Shown: positions 8,390-17,202, counted from the first letter of the stretch. The stretch: DNA of 64,000 nt from Chitinophagaceae bacterium (GCA_016720825.1 JADKJV010000013.1:1-64000), one strand, 5' to 3'. Numbers and translations: made by a program. Notes: generated by a model not told the origin, from the letters alone.

Positions 8390-9080
8390 GCTGGGTAATC
8401 CTGTAGAATTTTACCCGGTCGCCAACCTTGAATAGTACAGGTTCGGCGGCATCGGGTTTAAATAACGTTATTGGTGTCCGGCCGATGATATTCCATCCGC
8501 CGGGAGAATGAAAAGGATAAATGCCCGTTTGTGTTCCTGCAATACCCACACTGCCGGGTTCCACCATCACTGGCGACACTTTGCGCGGCATCGCTATTTT
8601 TCCATCCACTTCACCCATGTATGAAAATCCGGGCATGAAGCCCAGCATATACACCGTGTAAGTTTCGCTGAGATGTATCCGGATAATCTCTTCAGGTGAT
8701 AAACCCAGCCTGGCCGACTGTGCCGCCATATCCATAGCATACACTTCGTCATAACAAACCGGCACATCCCGCAACTTCCCTGGAGCAGGGGCTGGCAGTT
8801 CAGCTGTCAGCCTTATTTTTTGTTCCAATCCTTCCTTCATCAGTTCATAGGCGGACCGGCCAGCCTGAATATCACGTGTAAAAAGCAATGGCTGGTAAAA
8901 AACGGTCAGTGAACAGTACGCGGGCAGCGCTTCCGTCATACCCGGCAACCCATGTTCCTGCAGGTGGCTGAACAGGTTCAGCACGCGCACGTGGTTTTCT
9001 TCGCAGATCCGGTTTCCGAAATCCACAGTAATGGCAGAATCCCCGAGGGGAAAGATGGTATAATGCAGTGTTGGTTGCAT
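8352..9080 (-). CDS. pxpB: 5-oxoprolinase subunit PxpB (KipI / allophanate hydrolase subunit 1 family)
   Basis: A 242-residue protein and first gene of the pxp operon. Family blocks are present: GDSAITVDFG near residue 13, VCYDEVYAMD near residue 108, LGFMPGFSYMGEVD near residue 150 and PGSVGIAGTQTGIYP near residue 180, followed by SPGGWNIIGRTP. Together with PxpC and PxpA it should form 5-oxoprolinase; B. subtilis KipI also inhibits the sporulation kinase KinA, which is not relevant outside spore formers. The start faces the radical SAM gene across a short shared promoter region. Confidence 0.95.
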   Translation of the reverse strand: MQPTLHYTIFPLGDSAITVDFGNRICEENHVRVLNLFSHLQEHGLPGMTEALPAYCSLTVFYQPLLFTRDIQAGRSAYELMKEGLEQKIRLTAELPAPAPGKLRDVPVCYDEVYAMDMAAQSARLGLSPEEIIRIHLSETYTVYMLGFMPGFSYMGEVDGKIAMPRKVSPVMVEPGSVGIAGTQTGIYPFHSPGGWNIIGRTPITLFKPDAAEPVLFKVGDRVKFYRITQHEFENYQGGHTG

Positions 9081-9165
9081 GAAATGTGCTGCTTAAATGT
9101 ACGCAGATTATAGCATTGCGCACAAGCTTTTACCAGTCGGCCCCATTGGGTTACATTTGTATTCT

Positions 9166-10197
9166 ATGCCGAAACTTAACCGACGGGATTCATGGAACTT
9201 AATATCCAAACTCAGCTTTCGCCGGGTGTGGAACGGCATGAAGGTGATGTCCAGTTATTACATCAGTAAATGGACAAAGAAACCCATCCAATGGGGTTAC
9301 CCTGTTTCTATTTCTTTTGAACCAACTACCTCCTGTAACCTGCGCTGCCCTGAATGCCCGAGCGGACTCCGTGCTTTCAGCCGCCCCACCGGCATGTTGC
9401 AGAAAAATTTTTTCAAGGAAACGATTGACCAGTTACATAAAGAATTACTGTACCTCGTTTTTTATTTCCAGGGAGAGCCTTATCTCAATCCCGATTTCCT
9501 GGACATGGTGAAATACGCAGCACAGAAAAAAATTTATACAGCCACCTCCACCAATGCGCATTACCTGACGGATGAAAATGCGAAGCGGACTATTGAAAGC
9601 GGGCTGGACCGTTTGATTATTTCAATTGACGGCACCACGCAGGAAGTGTATGAACAATACCGCGTGGGCGGCAACCTGCAGAAGGTTTTGGAAGGCGCAA
9701 AGAATATCGTGAAGTGGAAAAAAGAACTGAAAAGTAAAACCCCTTTTATCATTTTCCAGTTCCTGGTGGTGAAACCCAATGAACACCAGATTGAGGATGT
9801 GAAAAAACTGGCGGACGAGATCGGGGTGGATGCGGTCTGGCTGAAAACGGCGCAGGTGTATGATTTTGACAAGGACCCCAACCAGCTTATCCCGACTATT
9901 GACAAATACAGCCGTTATCGCAAAACAGCTACTGGACATGCTTTTAAAGGGAAACTGGCCAATCATTGCTGGCGTTTATGGCATGACCCGGTGATCACCT
10001 GGGACGGACTGGTGGCGCCCTGTTGTTTTGATAAAGATGCGCAGCACCGTATGGGCGACCTGAAACAGCAATCATTCCGTGAAATTTGGAAAAACGGCAG
10101 TTATAAAGAATTTCGAAAAAAAATCCTCCGGGGAAGAAAGAATATTGACATTTGTGCAAATTGTTCCGAAGGAACCAGGGTTTGGGGTAAAGACTGA
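9166..10197 (+). CDS. Radical SAM protein with SPASM domain
   Basis: A predicted S-adenosylmethionine radical enzyme of about 343 residues. The [4Fe-4S] cluster motif CNLRCPEC (CX3CX2C) is near residue 60, followed by YFQGEPYLNPD and ISIDGTTQEVYEQYR, both usual in this superfamily. The C-terminal part has the SPASM cysteines (HCW, WDGLVAPCCFD, NIDICANC) for auxiliary clusters. Such proteins modify peptides or proteins, or take part in cofactor and envelope pathways; no substrate peptide is seen nearby. The frame is open from 9097, but the ATG at 9166 (MPKLNRRDSW) fits better because earlier codons would lie in the pxpB promoter region. Confidence 0.88.
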   Translation: MPKLNRRDSWNLISKLSFRRVWNGMKVMSSYYISKWTKKPIQWGYPVSISFEPTTSCNLRCPECPSGLRAFSRPTGMLQKNFFKETIDQLHKELLYLVFYFQGEPYLNPDFLDMVKYAAQKKIYTATSTNAHYLTDENAKRTIESGLDRLIISIDGTTQEVYEQYRVGGNLQKVLEGAKNIVKWKKELKSKTPFIIFQFLVVKPNEHQIEDVKKLADEIGVDAVWLKTAQVYDFDKDPNQLIPTIDKYSRYRKTATGHAFKGKLANHCWRLWHDPVITWDGLVAPCCFDKDAQHRMGDLKQQSFREIWKNGSYKEFRKKILRGRKNIDICANCSEGTRVWGKD

Positions 10198-10212
10198 TTA
10201 GAACCATACACC

Positions 10213-10695
10213 ATGAATCAACTACCTTCTTCTATTTCCACCCGTTTGCAATACCAGCATAAATCGGTGATTGACCTGATTGACGGGCTGACCGATGAAC
10301 AGATCCGCCGACCGGTGCATGCCGGTAAATGGTCGGTGTTTGAAAACATTGTCCACCTGCAGACTTACCAGCATATATTTATTGCAAGGGTCCGGGCGAT
10401 GCTTGAACAGGATAATCCTGAATTCCCCCGCTATACGGCTGAAGCAGATCCCAACTTCCATGATAATTGCGCACTTTCAAGCCGCGAAGTGATGCAGGAT
10501 TTATTAACCACCCGCAAGGATATGTCGGCCGAGATCATCCATTTCAAACCCGAAGACCTGGATAAATGCGGCACGCATCCTGCTTTTGGTAAAATGACTT
10601 TAGTGCAGTGGCTGAATTTTTTCCTGCTGCATGAGGCGTATCATTTGTTTACGATATTGAAGTTGGCGGCGGAGTTGAAGAAGCAGGTGATTTAA
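10213..10695 (+). CDS. DinB family protein
   Basis: A 160-residue four-helix-bundle protein of the DinB/YfiT type. The likely metal-binding histidines sit in ENIVHLQTYQH (near residue 49) and LLHEAYHLF (near residue 145). Family members include thiol-dependent S-transferases (bacillithiol or mycothiol dependent) and proteins of unknown role; no substrate can be named. It starts 15 bases after the radical SAM gene, so the two are probably co-transcribed. Confidence 0.88.
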   Translation: MNQLPSSISTRLQYQHKSVIDLIDGLTDEQIRRPVHAGKWSVFENIVHLQTYQHIFIARVRAMLEQDNPEFPRYTAEADPNFHDNCALSSREVMQDLLTTRKDMSAEIIHFKPEDLDKCGTHPAFGKMTLVQWLNFFLLHEAYHLFTILKLAAELKKQVI

Positions 10696-10846
10696 AGTCT
10701 TTACCACATAGATACATAGGCACATAGAAGCACATAGAAATACAATACGCAAAACCCTTTCATACGAAAAGTCATTTCTATAGGAACATTTCTCTTTGTA
10801 TTTCCTATGTGGACCTATGTGCCTATGTATCTATGTGGTAAAGACT
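10696..10846. repeat. Intergenic palindromic repeat, ACATAG subtype, full copy
   Basis: Terminal inverted ends AGTCTTTACCAC and GTGGTAAAGACT. The arms are built from ACATAG and CTATGT units around a centre carrying GAAAAGTCATTTCTATAGGAAC, which is shared with the copy at 59147-59320. It abuts the stop codon of the DinB gene. It has no G+C-rich module. Confidence 0.9.
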
Positions 10847-10908
10847 CTGCATTCTATTTACTTCAATACGCGGGCGCGTATTCAATTGAAGTGTAAGATG
10901 TCTGGATT

Positions 10909-10998
10909 TCACCAACCCTTCATCTCATCATAAAAGCTGGTGTAAAACGACTTAAATCCTTCAAAAAAACTCCGGAAAGATTCAGATAAAAGCTTCAT
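10909..10998 (-). CDS. Possible 29-residue microprotein
   Basis: A minus-strand ATG-to-TGA frame encodes a 29-residue peptide starting MKLLSESFRSFFEGF and ending DEMKGW. It is rich in Phe and Tyr spaced about three to four residues apart, so it would form an amphipathic helix. It lies in an otherwise empty 520-base gap. There is no Shine-Dalgarno, but this is normal for Bacteroidota. It may be chance; only conservation in related genomes would settle it. Confidence 0.3.
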   Translation of the reverse strand: MKLLSESFRSFFEGFKSFYTSFYDEMKGW

Positions 10999-11151
10999 AC
11001 AAATGGTGTTTAATGGTAGTTTTCTGGGTTCGTGGTGTAAATCAACGGAAAATTTACGTCTCCGTCAATACCACAAAGAGGGGATTTTCACCCATTCTGC
11101 TGCTTGATCCGTGTTAACAAATGGTAAAAACACGACTGGGATGGAAAAAGA

Positions 11152-11183
11152 TTTGGTTAATTAATGTTGCAACATTAATTTTG
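11152..11183 (+). promoter_or_regulatory. Bacteroidota-type promoter of the SnoaL-like gene
   Basis: TTTG at 11152-11155 and TAATTTTG at 11176-11183 match the TTTG / TAnnTTTG boxes of the Bacteroidota housekeeping sigma factor, with a 20-base gap. The start codon at 11219 is about 30 bases beyond the expected transcription start. Confidence 0.8.
11159..11180. promoter_or_regulatory. Perfect 22-bp palindromic operator, probably for the adjacent MarR protein
   Basis: A perfect 22-base dyad centred between 11169 and 11170, core AATGTTGCAACATT. It fills the space between the -33 and -7 boxes, where a bound repressor would block polymerase. A MarR-family gene lies just downstream at 11652. A second site with the same 12 fixed core bases lies at 24011-24026. 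Confidence 0.75.
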
Positions 11184-11218
11184 TGGTCTAATCATTTCAA
11201 ACACTAAAAATTTATACC

Positions 11219-11572
11219 ATGAGCGATTTAAGAACCAACGTGGATCAGCTGAACCAGATGATCCTGGAAGGTAAAATCCTGGATGCCTTCGAAAAATTTT
11301 ATGCCGATGATGTAGTAATGCAGGATAACGACTACCCTGTACGCGTGGGTAAGGATGTAAACCGCCAGTATGAGCAGGCTTTTGTAGGTGGTCTGACTGC
11401 CTTCCGCGGCGCCAAAGTACTGAGCACAATTATCAGCGAAGATGTGGCTGCCATTGAGTGGTGGATGGATTTCGACCACAAAGATTATGGCACCCGCAAC
11501 TACCGCCAGATTGCTGTTCAGCGCTGGAAAAACGGAAAAATCGTTGAAGAAAAGTTTTATTACAACAGCTGA
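11219..11572 (+). CDS. SnoaL-like / NTF2-superfamily protein
   Basis: A 117-residue single-domain protein of the NTF2-like cone fold (SnoaL-like polyketide cyclase group). It has the typical N-terminal helix with FEKFYADDVVMQDND, a GKDVNRQYEQAFVGG segment, and the final strands VAIEWWMDFDH / RQIAVQRWKNGKIVEEKFYY. Many such proteins are small-ligand binders or isomerases, with no sure reaction. The gene has a strong promoter overlapped by a palindromic operator and is followed by a terminator and a MarR gene, so it is likely induced by a small molecule. Confidence 0.85.
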   Translation: MSDLRTNVDQLNQMILEGKILDAFEKFYADDVVMQDNDYPVRVGKDVNRQYEQAFVGGLTAFRGAKVLSTIISEDVAAIEWWMDFDHKDYGTRNYRQIAVQRWKNGKIVEEKFYYNS

Positions 11573-11593
11573 TATTAGCGCCTATTTTTTATG

Positions 11594-11632
11594 AAAGTTT
11601 CGGGATCAGTTACTGGTTCCCGAAACTTTTTT
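11594..11632 (+). terminator. Rho-independent terminator after the SnoaL-like gene
   Basis: A 12-base-pair perfect stem (AAAGTTTCGGGA / TCCCGAAACTTT) with a 12-base loop, followed by further T residues. It lies between the SnoaL-like gene and the MarR gene, so the latter depends on read-through or its own promoter. Confidence 0.85.
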
Positions 11633-11651
11633 ATATTTAAACGACTAAACG

Positions 11652-12119
11652 ATGCTACAAATGGGTATTGAACAGGATATTAAACAGCCCAAATTCCGTA
11701 ATGCTTACCAGAAAGCCGGGATCAATCTGATCTATACTTTGTCCTGGATGCGCGACAGGACTAAAACCATTTTTGATACTGAGGAGATCACCGCCCAGCA
11801 ATTCAACATCCTGAGAATCCTTCGGGGCAGTTTCCCCCAGCCGCTTTCCACTATGCAGATCCGTGAACGCATGCTTGAAAAAATGAGTGACACCAGCCGC
11901 ATTGTGGACCGCCTTATCGCCAAAGGACTTGTTAAAAAAGTAATCTGTAAGCAAGACCGCCGCCTGGTGGACGTTATTATTACTGATAAAGGAAAAAAAC
12001 TGCTGGAAAGGCTGGATCTCCGCCAGGATGAAATTGACGGGGTGATCGGTAAAATTTCAGAAAAAGAAGCCAATATTTTAAGCGACCTGCTGGATAAGAT
12101 CAGGGATGGCGGTGAATGA
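11652..12119 (+). CDS. MarR family transcriptional regulator
   Basis: A 155-residue winged-helix dimeric repressor. The helix-turn-helix and wing region is visible around residues 50-105: ITAQQFNILRILRG, MQIRERMLEKMSDTSRIVDRL, then RRLVDVIITDKGKKLL. Such proteins release their operators when they bind a phenolic or other small ligand or are oxidised. The palindromes at 11159-11180 and 24011-24026 are its probable targets. Starts at 11652 or three codons later are both possible. Confidence 0.92.
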   Translation: MLQMGIEQDIKQPKFRNAYQKAGINLIYTLSWMRDRTKTIFDTEEITAQQFNILRILRGSFPQPLSTMQIRERMLEKMSDTSRIVDRLIAKGLVKKVICKQDRRLVDVIITDKGKKLLERLDLRQDEIDGVIGKISEKEANILSDLLDKIRDGGE

Positions 12120-12181
12120 TGTAATTTTGTCGCTGATTGAACAAGCCAGCGAACAACATTATATCACCCGAACTGCAAAGC

Positions 12182-13729
12182 ATGCAATTCCATACCCGTA
12201 TTATCTCCCTGCTCACGCTTTTACTTGCCTTTCAATTTACTAACGCACAACCCAAATATGAATTCCGTGGTGTATGGATCGCCACCGTGGAAAATATTGA
12301 CTGGCCCGTCCGTGGTGCCAGTACGGCTGAACAAAAAGCTGATTTCATCCGCATCCTCGACATGCACCAGCGCAATGGCATCAACGCAGTAGTTGTTCAA
12401 ATCCGTCCCGCCGGCGATGCATTCTACCCCTCCCCTTACGAACCCTGGAGCCAATACCTGACCGGTGTACAGGGACAGGCCCCTAACCCTTTCTATGACC
12501 CGCTTCAGTTCATGATTGAAGAATCACACAAAAGAGGTATGGAATTCCACGCCTGGCTGAACCCCTACCGTGCCGTATTCAATGTAGCCACCTCATCGGT
12601 TGCCGCTAACCATATCACCCGTCTCCATCCTGAATGGTTTCTCACCTATGGTGATAAAAAATATTTCAATCCAGGCAGCCGTGAAGCACGCGACTTTGTA
12701 GTAACCGTAGTCCGTGATATTGTAAAACGTTATGATGTAGACGCCATTCACATGGATGATTATTTCTATCCTTACCGCATTCCCGGTAAAGAATTCCCCG
12801 ACGAAGCCACTTACCGCAGCTCCGGCAGTAAACTGAATAAAGACGACTGGAGAAGAGCCAATGTGGATACGATCATCCAGGCCTTGTCCATCGCCATTAA
12901 AGAACAAAAAAGATTATGCCGCTTTGGTATCTCGCCATTCAGCGTTTGGCGCAATAAAGACAAAGACCCAGAAGGCAGCGACAGCCGCGGCGGACAAACC
13001 AATTACGATGATCTCTACGCAGACATATTACTCTGGCTGAGAAAAGGCTGGATTGATTATGTGGCCCCGCAACTCTATCTCGAAATCGGCCACGACAGGA
13101 TCGCTTACGAAAAACTGCTCGACTGGTGGAGCCGCCATAGCTATGGCCGTCATATTTACATCGGCCACGGCATTTACAGAACTGGTGGCAAAGAACCCGC
13201 CTGGAATAATCCCAACCAGATCCCTGACCAGATTAAATTGTTACGCGCTAATCAAAACGTACAGGGCAGTATCTATTACAGCAGCCGGGTATTCGATAAA
13301 AACCCTATGGGCTGGAATGACAGTCTCCGCGATAATTATTACAAATACCCCGCCCTCCTGCCGCCCATGCGCTGGATCGACAATGAAAAACCCTGGCCAC
13401 CCATCGTGACCCGGGAGATCATCAAAGACTCTATCATCAAACTCACTATCAAACCCGATCCCCGCAACCGGGTTGAAACAAAATATTACGTACTCTACCA
13501 GTACTCTGCTGAATCAAATACAGAAACATTCGGCAACCTGCCCCAGTACTTATCACGCATCATCGTACAACCCGAAGGCGCTGTCATCACTGAAACCTTA
13601 TCATCACAGAAGTTTTCTTACCGCTATGTAGTAACCGCAGTGGGAAAAAATAATAATGAAAGTGAGATGAGTGAAATGGCCATCTTGGTGAAGACTGCGG
13701 GCAAATGGGGGTTCTACAAACCGCAGTGA
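12182..13729 (+). CDS. Secreted glycoside hydrolase family 10-like protein (GHL10/DUF187)
   Basis: A secreted TIM-barrel protein of about 515 residues. The signal peptide MQFHTRIISLLTLLLAFQ ends near TNAQP. The GHL10 signatures follow at once: EFRGVWIATVENIDWP, then GMEFHAWLNPYRAVF near residue 120, DAIHMDDYFYPY near residue 190 and FGISPFSVWRN near residue 250. The C-terminal 100 residues form a fibronectin-like beta domain. Relatives (YngK/DigH group) cleave denuded peptidoglycan glycan strands, so a cell-wall role is likely. An upstream TTG is in frame, but the ATG at 12182 gives the normal signal peptide. Confidence 0.88.
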   Translation: MQFHTRIISLLTLLLAFQFTNAQPKYEFRGVWIATVENIDWPVRGASTAEQKADFIRILDMHQRNGINAVVVQIRPAGDAFYPSPYEPWSQYLTGVQGQAPNPFYDPLQFMIEESHKRGMEFHAWLNPYRAVFNVATSSVAANHITRLHPEWFLTYGDKKYFNPGSREARDFVVTVVRDIVKRYDVDAIHMDDYFYPYRIPGKEFPDEATYRSSGSKLNKDDWRRANVDTIIQALSIAIKEQKRLCRFGISPFSVWRNKDKDPEGSDSRGGQTNYDDLYADILLWLRKGWIDYVAPQLYLEIGHDRIAYEKLLDWWSRHSYGRHIYIGHGIYRTGGKEPAWNNPNQIPDQIKLLRANQNVQGSIYYSSRVFDKNPMGWNDSLRDNYYKYPALLPPMRWIDNEKPWPPIVTREIIKDSIIKLTIKPDPRNRVETKYYVLYQYSAESNTETFGNLPQYLSRIIVQPEGAVITETLSSQKFSYRYVVTAVGKNNNESEMSEMAILVKTAGKWGFYKPQ

Positions 13730-13777
13730 TTTTTTGAATTTTTAATTTTGACTTTCCTTAACTCTGACTGGCGTAGT

Positions 13778-13907
13778 TTAACCACCCGACTACGCTTTGC
13801 TTATGCTTGCGCTGAAGCTTCAGCATAGGCGCACGTCGGGCAAGCACCGGCCACAAAGGTCTTACTTAGTGAGCTTTGTGTATTCCTTTGTGTTCCTTGT
13901 GGTTTAA
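13778..13907. repeat. Intergenic palindromic repeat with extended module
   Basis: Starts TTAACCACCC and ends GTGGTTTAA. The left arm has been replaced by a longer version of the G+C-rich module (GACTACGCTTTGC...CACGTCGGGC) containing its own hairpin GCTTGCGCTGAAGCTTCAGC. The right arm is the normal ACAAAG type. It lies 48 bases after the GH10-like stop. Confidence 0.8.
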
Positions 13908-13940
13908 TTTACCTTTGCCGCTCACACAAAGCATAAACCT

Positions 13941-15128
13941 ATGCCCGGCTTTGAAAAATGGAGTAACCTCGAAAGAAAAGAAGTAAACGACGTACTGGAA
14001 ACCGGTATCCTCATGCGCTATGGATTCGACGGCCCCCGCAAGGGCATCTGGAAATCCAAAGAACTCGAGGCCGCCATCTGTTCCACCTTCGGTTGTGATT
14101 ATGCCCAGCTCTGCTCCAGCGGCACCGCGGCATTGACAACCGCTATGTCGGCACTCGGTATTGGTTACGGGGATGAAATCATCACCCCCAGTTTTACGTT
14201 TGTGGCCAGTTTTGAAGCCATCCTGAGTGTGGGTGCTGTGCCCGTGCTCGTGGATGTGGATGATACCCTCACCCTCGATCCTGCTGCGGTGCGCAAAGCC
14301 ATTACATCCAAAACCAAAGCGGTGATGCCCGTGCACATGTGCGGCAGCATGGCTGATCTGGATGCCATGCAGCAAATCTGCAAAGAACATAACCTGATTT
14401 TACTGGAAGATGCCTGCCAGAGTATCGGCGGATCTTATAAAGGAAGATCGCTGGGAACGATTGGTGATGCAGGTACTTTCTCTTTTGATTTTGTAAAAAC
14501 CATGACCTGCGCCGAAGGCGGTGTGGTGATGACCAACAACAAAGACGTCTTTATTAAATCGGATGGATATACCGATCACGGACATGATCACCTCGGTGCC
14601 GACCGTGGTGCCGACCTCCATCCTTTCATCGGTTATAATTTCAGGATTTCAGAACTGCATTCGGCTGTCGGTCTCGCACAGATCCGCCGCCTGCCCGAAT
14701 TCCTGGAAACCCAGAAGAAGAACCATGCACAACTGAAATCCATTTTATCAGCAATACCAGGCATTACGTTCCGCCGCATTCCCGATCCTGCCGGCGACAG
14801 CTGCAGTTTCCTCAGCTGGTTCCTGCCCACCGAAGCAGCCACCCGTGCTGCGGTTGCTGCCCTGAAAGAAAAAGGAATCCTCGCCGGTAATTTTTACTGG
14901 TTTGATAATAACTGGCACTACATCCGCAAATGGGATCACCTGAAAAAGGGAACAACGCTTAATCACCTGCATCCTGAATTGAAAGCAGCGGTGATGCATC
15001 ATGCGAATAAAGATTTCAGTGCGAGTGATGCTGTAATGAGCAGGTGTATATCTACAGCAATCAGTTTAACATGGACGGAAGAGCAAATTGTGGAGAAGGG
15101 AAAGGCAATAGTGAGTGCGATTATATAA
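13941..15128 (+). CDS. DegT/DnrJ/EryC1/StrS family aminotransferase
   Basis: A 395-residue PLP-dependent fold-type I enzyme of the sugar aminotransferase family. Visible motifs: CSSGTAALTTAMSALGIGYG near residue 55, PSFTFVAS, PVLVDVD, PVHMCGSMAD near residue 133, the DACQSIGGSYKGR block near residue 155, and the lysine of SFDFVKTMTCAEGG (Lys186), the probable Schiff-base residue. Members make amino sugars for surface glycans or antibiotics. No other sugar-nucleotide genes lie next to it, so the pathway is not known. Single gene between palindromic repeats. Confidence 0.92.
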   Translation: MPGFEKWSNLERKEVNDVLETGILMRYGFDGPRKGIWKSKELEAAICSTFGCDYAQLCSSGTAALTTAMSALGIGYGDEIITPSFTFVASFEAILSVGAVPVLVDVDDTLTLDPAAVRKAITSKTKAVMPVHMCGSMADLDAMQQICKEHNLILLEDACQSIGGSYKGRSLGTIGDAGTFSFDFVKTMTCAEGGVVMTNNKDVFIKSDGYTDHGHDHLGADRGADLHPFIGYNFRISELHSAVGLAQIRRLPEFLETQKKNHAQLKSILSAIPGITFRRIPDPAGDSCSFLSWFLPTEAATRAAVAALKEKGILAGNFYWFDNNWHYIRKWDHLKKGTTLNHLHPELKAAVMHHANKDFSASDAVMSRCISTAISLTWTEEQIVEKGKAIVSAII

Positions 15129-15130
15129 AT

Positions 15131-15256
15131 ACATTAACCACAAAGGGCACAACGGAATACACCCTCCCCCGCTTCGCTTCGGCGGGCACACAAAGGCCAC
15201 AAAGCGTAACACTTTGTGGCCTTTGTGTATTTCTTAGTGTTCCTTGTGGTTAATGT
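15131..15256. repeat. Intergenic palindromic repeat with internal G+C-rich module
   Basis: Ends ACATTAACCACAA and TTGTGGTTAATGT are inverted. A CCCCCGCTTCGCTTCGGCGGGC module interrupts the left arm, and the inner stem AGGCCACAAAG / CTTTGTGGCCT is perfect. The right end overlaps the last codons of the minus-strand gene at 15234-15596. Confidence 0.9.
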
Positions 15257-15596
15257 ATTTGCCTTCCAGATAGTTCACGTACTCAAGGGATCCTAACCTC
15301 ACCCGCAAGGGCACTCCCGTATTCTTCTCAAACTCCCATTCTTTCTTACAAATAACCCCCAGATGCTCCGCATAAAATGAAGGAGAAACCGGCACCGGCT
15401 TAGCCCCCAGGTTGTGGAAGCCGGTTAATACCATAAAAGGCTTAGGCTGAGCACTGTTCAGCTGGAATCCAAAAAGGGGTTGGGGACGGGAATGCGAAGC
15501 AAATATGGGCTTTCCTGAAAAAATTTTCTGGGAAAAAATTGTCCCATAAAACATTAACAAGCATACAACAATAAATATAAAACGGCGTTCCCGCAT
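15234..15596 (-). CDS. Short secreted protein of unknown function
   Basis: A 120-residue protein with a membrane-spanning signal peptide (RRFIFIVVCLLMFYGTIFSQ). The mature part has no motif I recognise; it contains KPFMVLTGFHNLGAKPVPVS and CKKEWEFEKNTGVPLRVRLGSLEYVNYLEGK in separate blocks, which suggests a small beta-rich periplasmic protein. The last five residues (NHKEH) are read from the arm of the palindromic repeat at 15131-15256, so repeat insertion has probably replaced the native C-terminus or stop. Confidence 0.65.
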   Translation of the reverse strand: MRERRFIFIVVCLLMFYGTIFSQKIFSGKPIFASHSRPQPLFGFQLNSAQPKPFMVLTGFHNLGAKPVPVSPSFYAEHLGVICKKEWEFEKNTGVPLRVRLGSLEYVNYLEGKYINHKEH

Positions 15597-15689
15597 GTTT
15601 GATTTAATATATTGTAAATTTACGGCTCGATTTTTGATAACTGGCCCGACTTTTTTAATATCCGGACAACCACAAAATAAACCGAACCC

Positions 15690-17201
15690 ATGGCACTAAG
15701 CCAGAGTTTACAACAGAAGTTACTACAAAAACTGTCGCCACAGCAGATTCAGCTTATGAAACTGCTGCAGGTACCTACGGCCAATCTCGAAATCCGGATT
15801 AAAGAAGAACTGGAAGAAAATCCCGCACTGGAACTGGATGAAGAAAAGCACGAGGACAATGCAGACGACCTGAAAGATGAATTTGCCGAAACCGGTGAAG
15901 AGGAATTTGATGAGCCGGATGGGAGCGAAGATGAATACGAAAACCTGGATGTGAGCGAATATGTGCAGGATGGTGATGATGAAGTAGGCGATTACCGCCT
16001 GCGTGATGATAATTATCCCGAAGAAGACGACAGCCGCCAGCTGCCCTTTAAAAGCCAGACCAGTTTTTACGAATTACTCACCACCCAGCTTGGCCTGCTG
16101 AACCTGGAAGAGCATGAACAGATCATTGCCGACCAGATTGTGGGCAGTATTGATGAGGATGGTTACCTACGCCGCGAAACAGCTGCTATTGTGGATGACC
16201 TGGCCTTCCGCCAGAATGTAATCTGCACCGAACAGGAAGTAGAAGGAATGATCCGCCGCATCCAGATGTTTGATCCCCCCGGTGTGGCAGCCCGGAACTT
16301 GCAGGAATGCCTCATCCTCCAGCTCGACCGCCTCAAAGGTGAATACGGTCTTACCGCTGCGCAGGTAAAAATGCTCGACCTGGCTATCAAAGCCCTGAAC
16401 AAATACTTCGATGAGTTTACGAAGAAACATTATGAGAAAATCCAGCGCGGACTGAATATTGACGATGAACAGCTGCGTGAAATGATGCAGATGATCATCC
16501 GCCTGAACCCCAAACCCGGCGGCAACCTTGGCGAAACCAATAAAGGCGAGCACTATGTGGTTCCCGATTTCTTCATCTTCAATAATGCCGGCAAACTGGA
16601 GCTCACCCTCAACAGCCGCAACGCCCCCGAACTCCGCATCAGCGAAGGCTACCGCGATATGCTGAAAGAATACGACCGCGGTGCCAAAAAAGATAAAAGA
16701 CAGAAAGAAGCTGTGCTGTTCATCAAACAGAAAATAGACGCTGCCAAATGGTTTATCGACGCCATCAAACAGCGGCAGCATACCCTGCTCAGTACCATGA
16801 ACTCTATCATGGATCACCAGTACGAGTTCTTCCTCACGGGAGATGAAACCGAACTGCGTCCCATGATCCTGAAGGATATCGCTGAAAAGACCAACCTGGA
16901 TATCTCCACTGTGAGCCGGGTGGCGAACAGCAAGTTTGTGCAGACCGAATTCGGCACCTACCGCCTGAAGTTCTTCTTCAGCGAATCCCTGAGTACCGAC
17001 AGCGGCGAGGAGGTTTCCACCCGCGAGGTGAAGAAAATCCTCAGCGACCTCATCGGCGAAGAAGACAAAAAACACCCCCTGAGCGACGAAAGGCTGACTG
17101 AACTGCTGCAGGAGAAAGGATACAATATCGCCCGCCGGACCGTGGCGAAATACAGGGAACAGCTGAATATACCGGTGGCGAGGTTGAGGAAAGAACTGTA
17201 G
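15690..17201 (+). CDS. rpoN: RNA polymerase sigma-54 factor RpoN
   Basis: A 503-residue alternative sigma factor that needs AAA+ activators to open promoters. Region I is the Gln/Leu-rich start (SLQQKLLQKLSPQQIQLMKL), followed by an acidic region II (residues 45-110), the core-binding domain, and a helix-turn-helix with ISTVSRVANSKFVQTEFGTY near residue 405. The RpoN box ARRTVAKYRE is at the end. Length and order are normal for the family. No activator gene lies in the window. It is a single gene followed by short repeats. Confidence 0.98.
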   Translation: MALSQSLQQKLLQKLSPQQIQLMKLLQVPTANLEIRIKEELEENPALELDEEKHEDNADDLKDEFAETGEEEFDEPDGSEDEYENLDVSEYVQDGDDEVGDYRLRDDNYPEEDDSRQLPFKSQTSFYELLTTQLGLLNLEEHEQIIADQIVGSIDEDGYLRRETAAIVDDLAFRQNVICTEQEVEGMIRRIQMFDPPGVAARNLQECLILQLDRLKGEYGLTAAQVKMLDLAIKALNKYFDEFTKKHYEKIQRGLNIDDEQLREMMQMIIRLNPKPGGNLGETNKGEHYVVPDFFIFNNAGKLELTLNSRNAPELRISEGYRDMLKEYDRGAKKDKRQKEAVLFIKQKIDAAKWFIDAIKQRQHTLLSTMNSIMDHQYEFFLTGDETELRPMILKDIAEKTNLDISTVSRVANSKFVQTEFGTYRLKFFFSESLSTDSGEEVSTREVKKILSDLIGEEDKKHPLSDERLTELLQEKGYNIARRTVAKYREQLNIPVARLRKEL

Positions 17202-17202
17202 A

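Noticed and set aside
16167..17075. Long (302-codon) minus-strand frame inside rpoN
   Set aside because: It is a Phe/His-rich antisense shadow with no domain; rpoN on the plus strand is beyond doubt.
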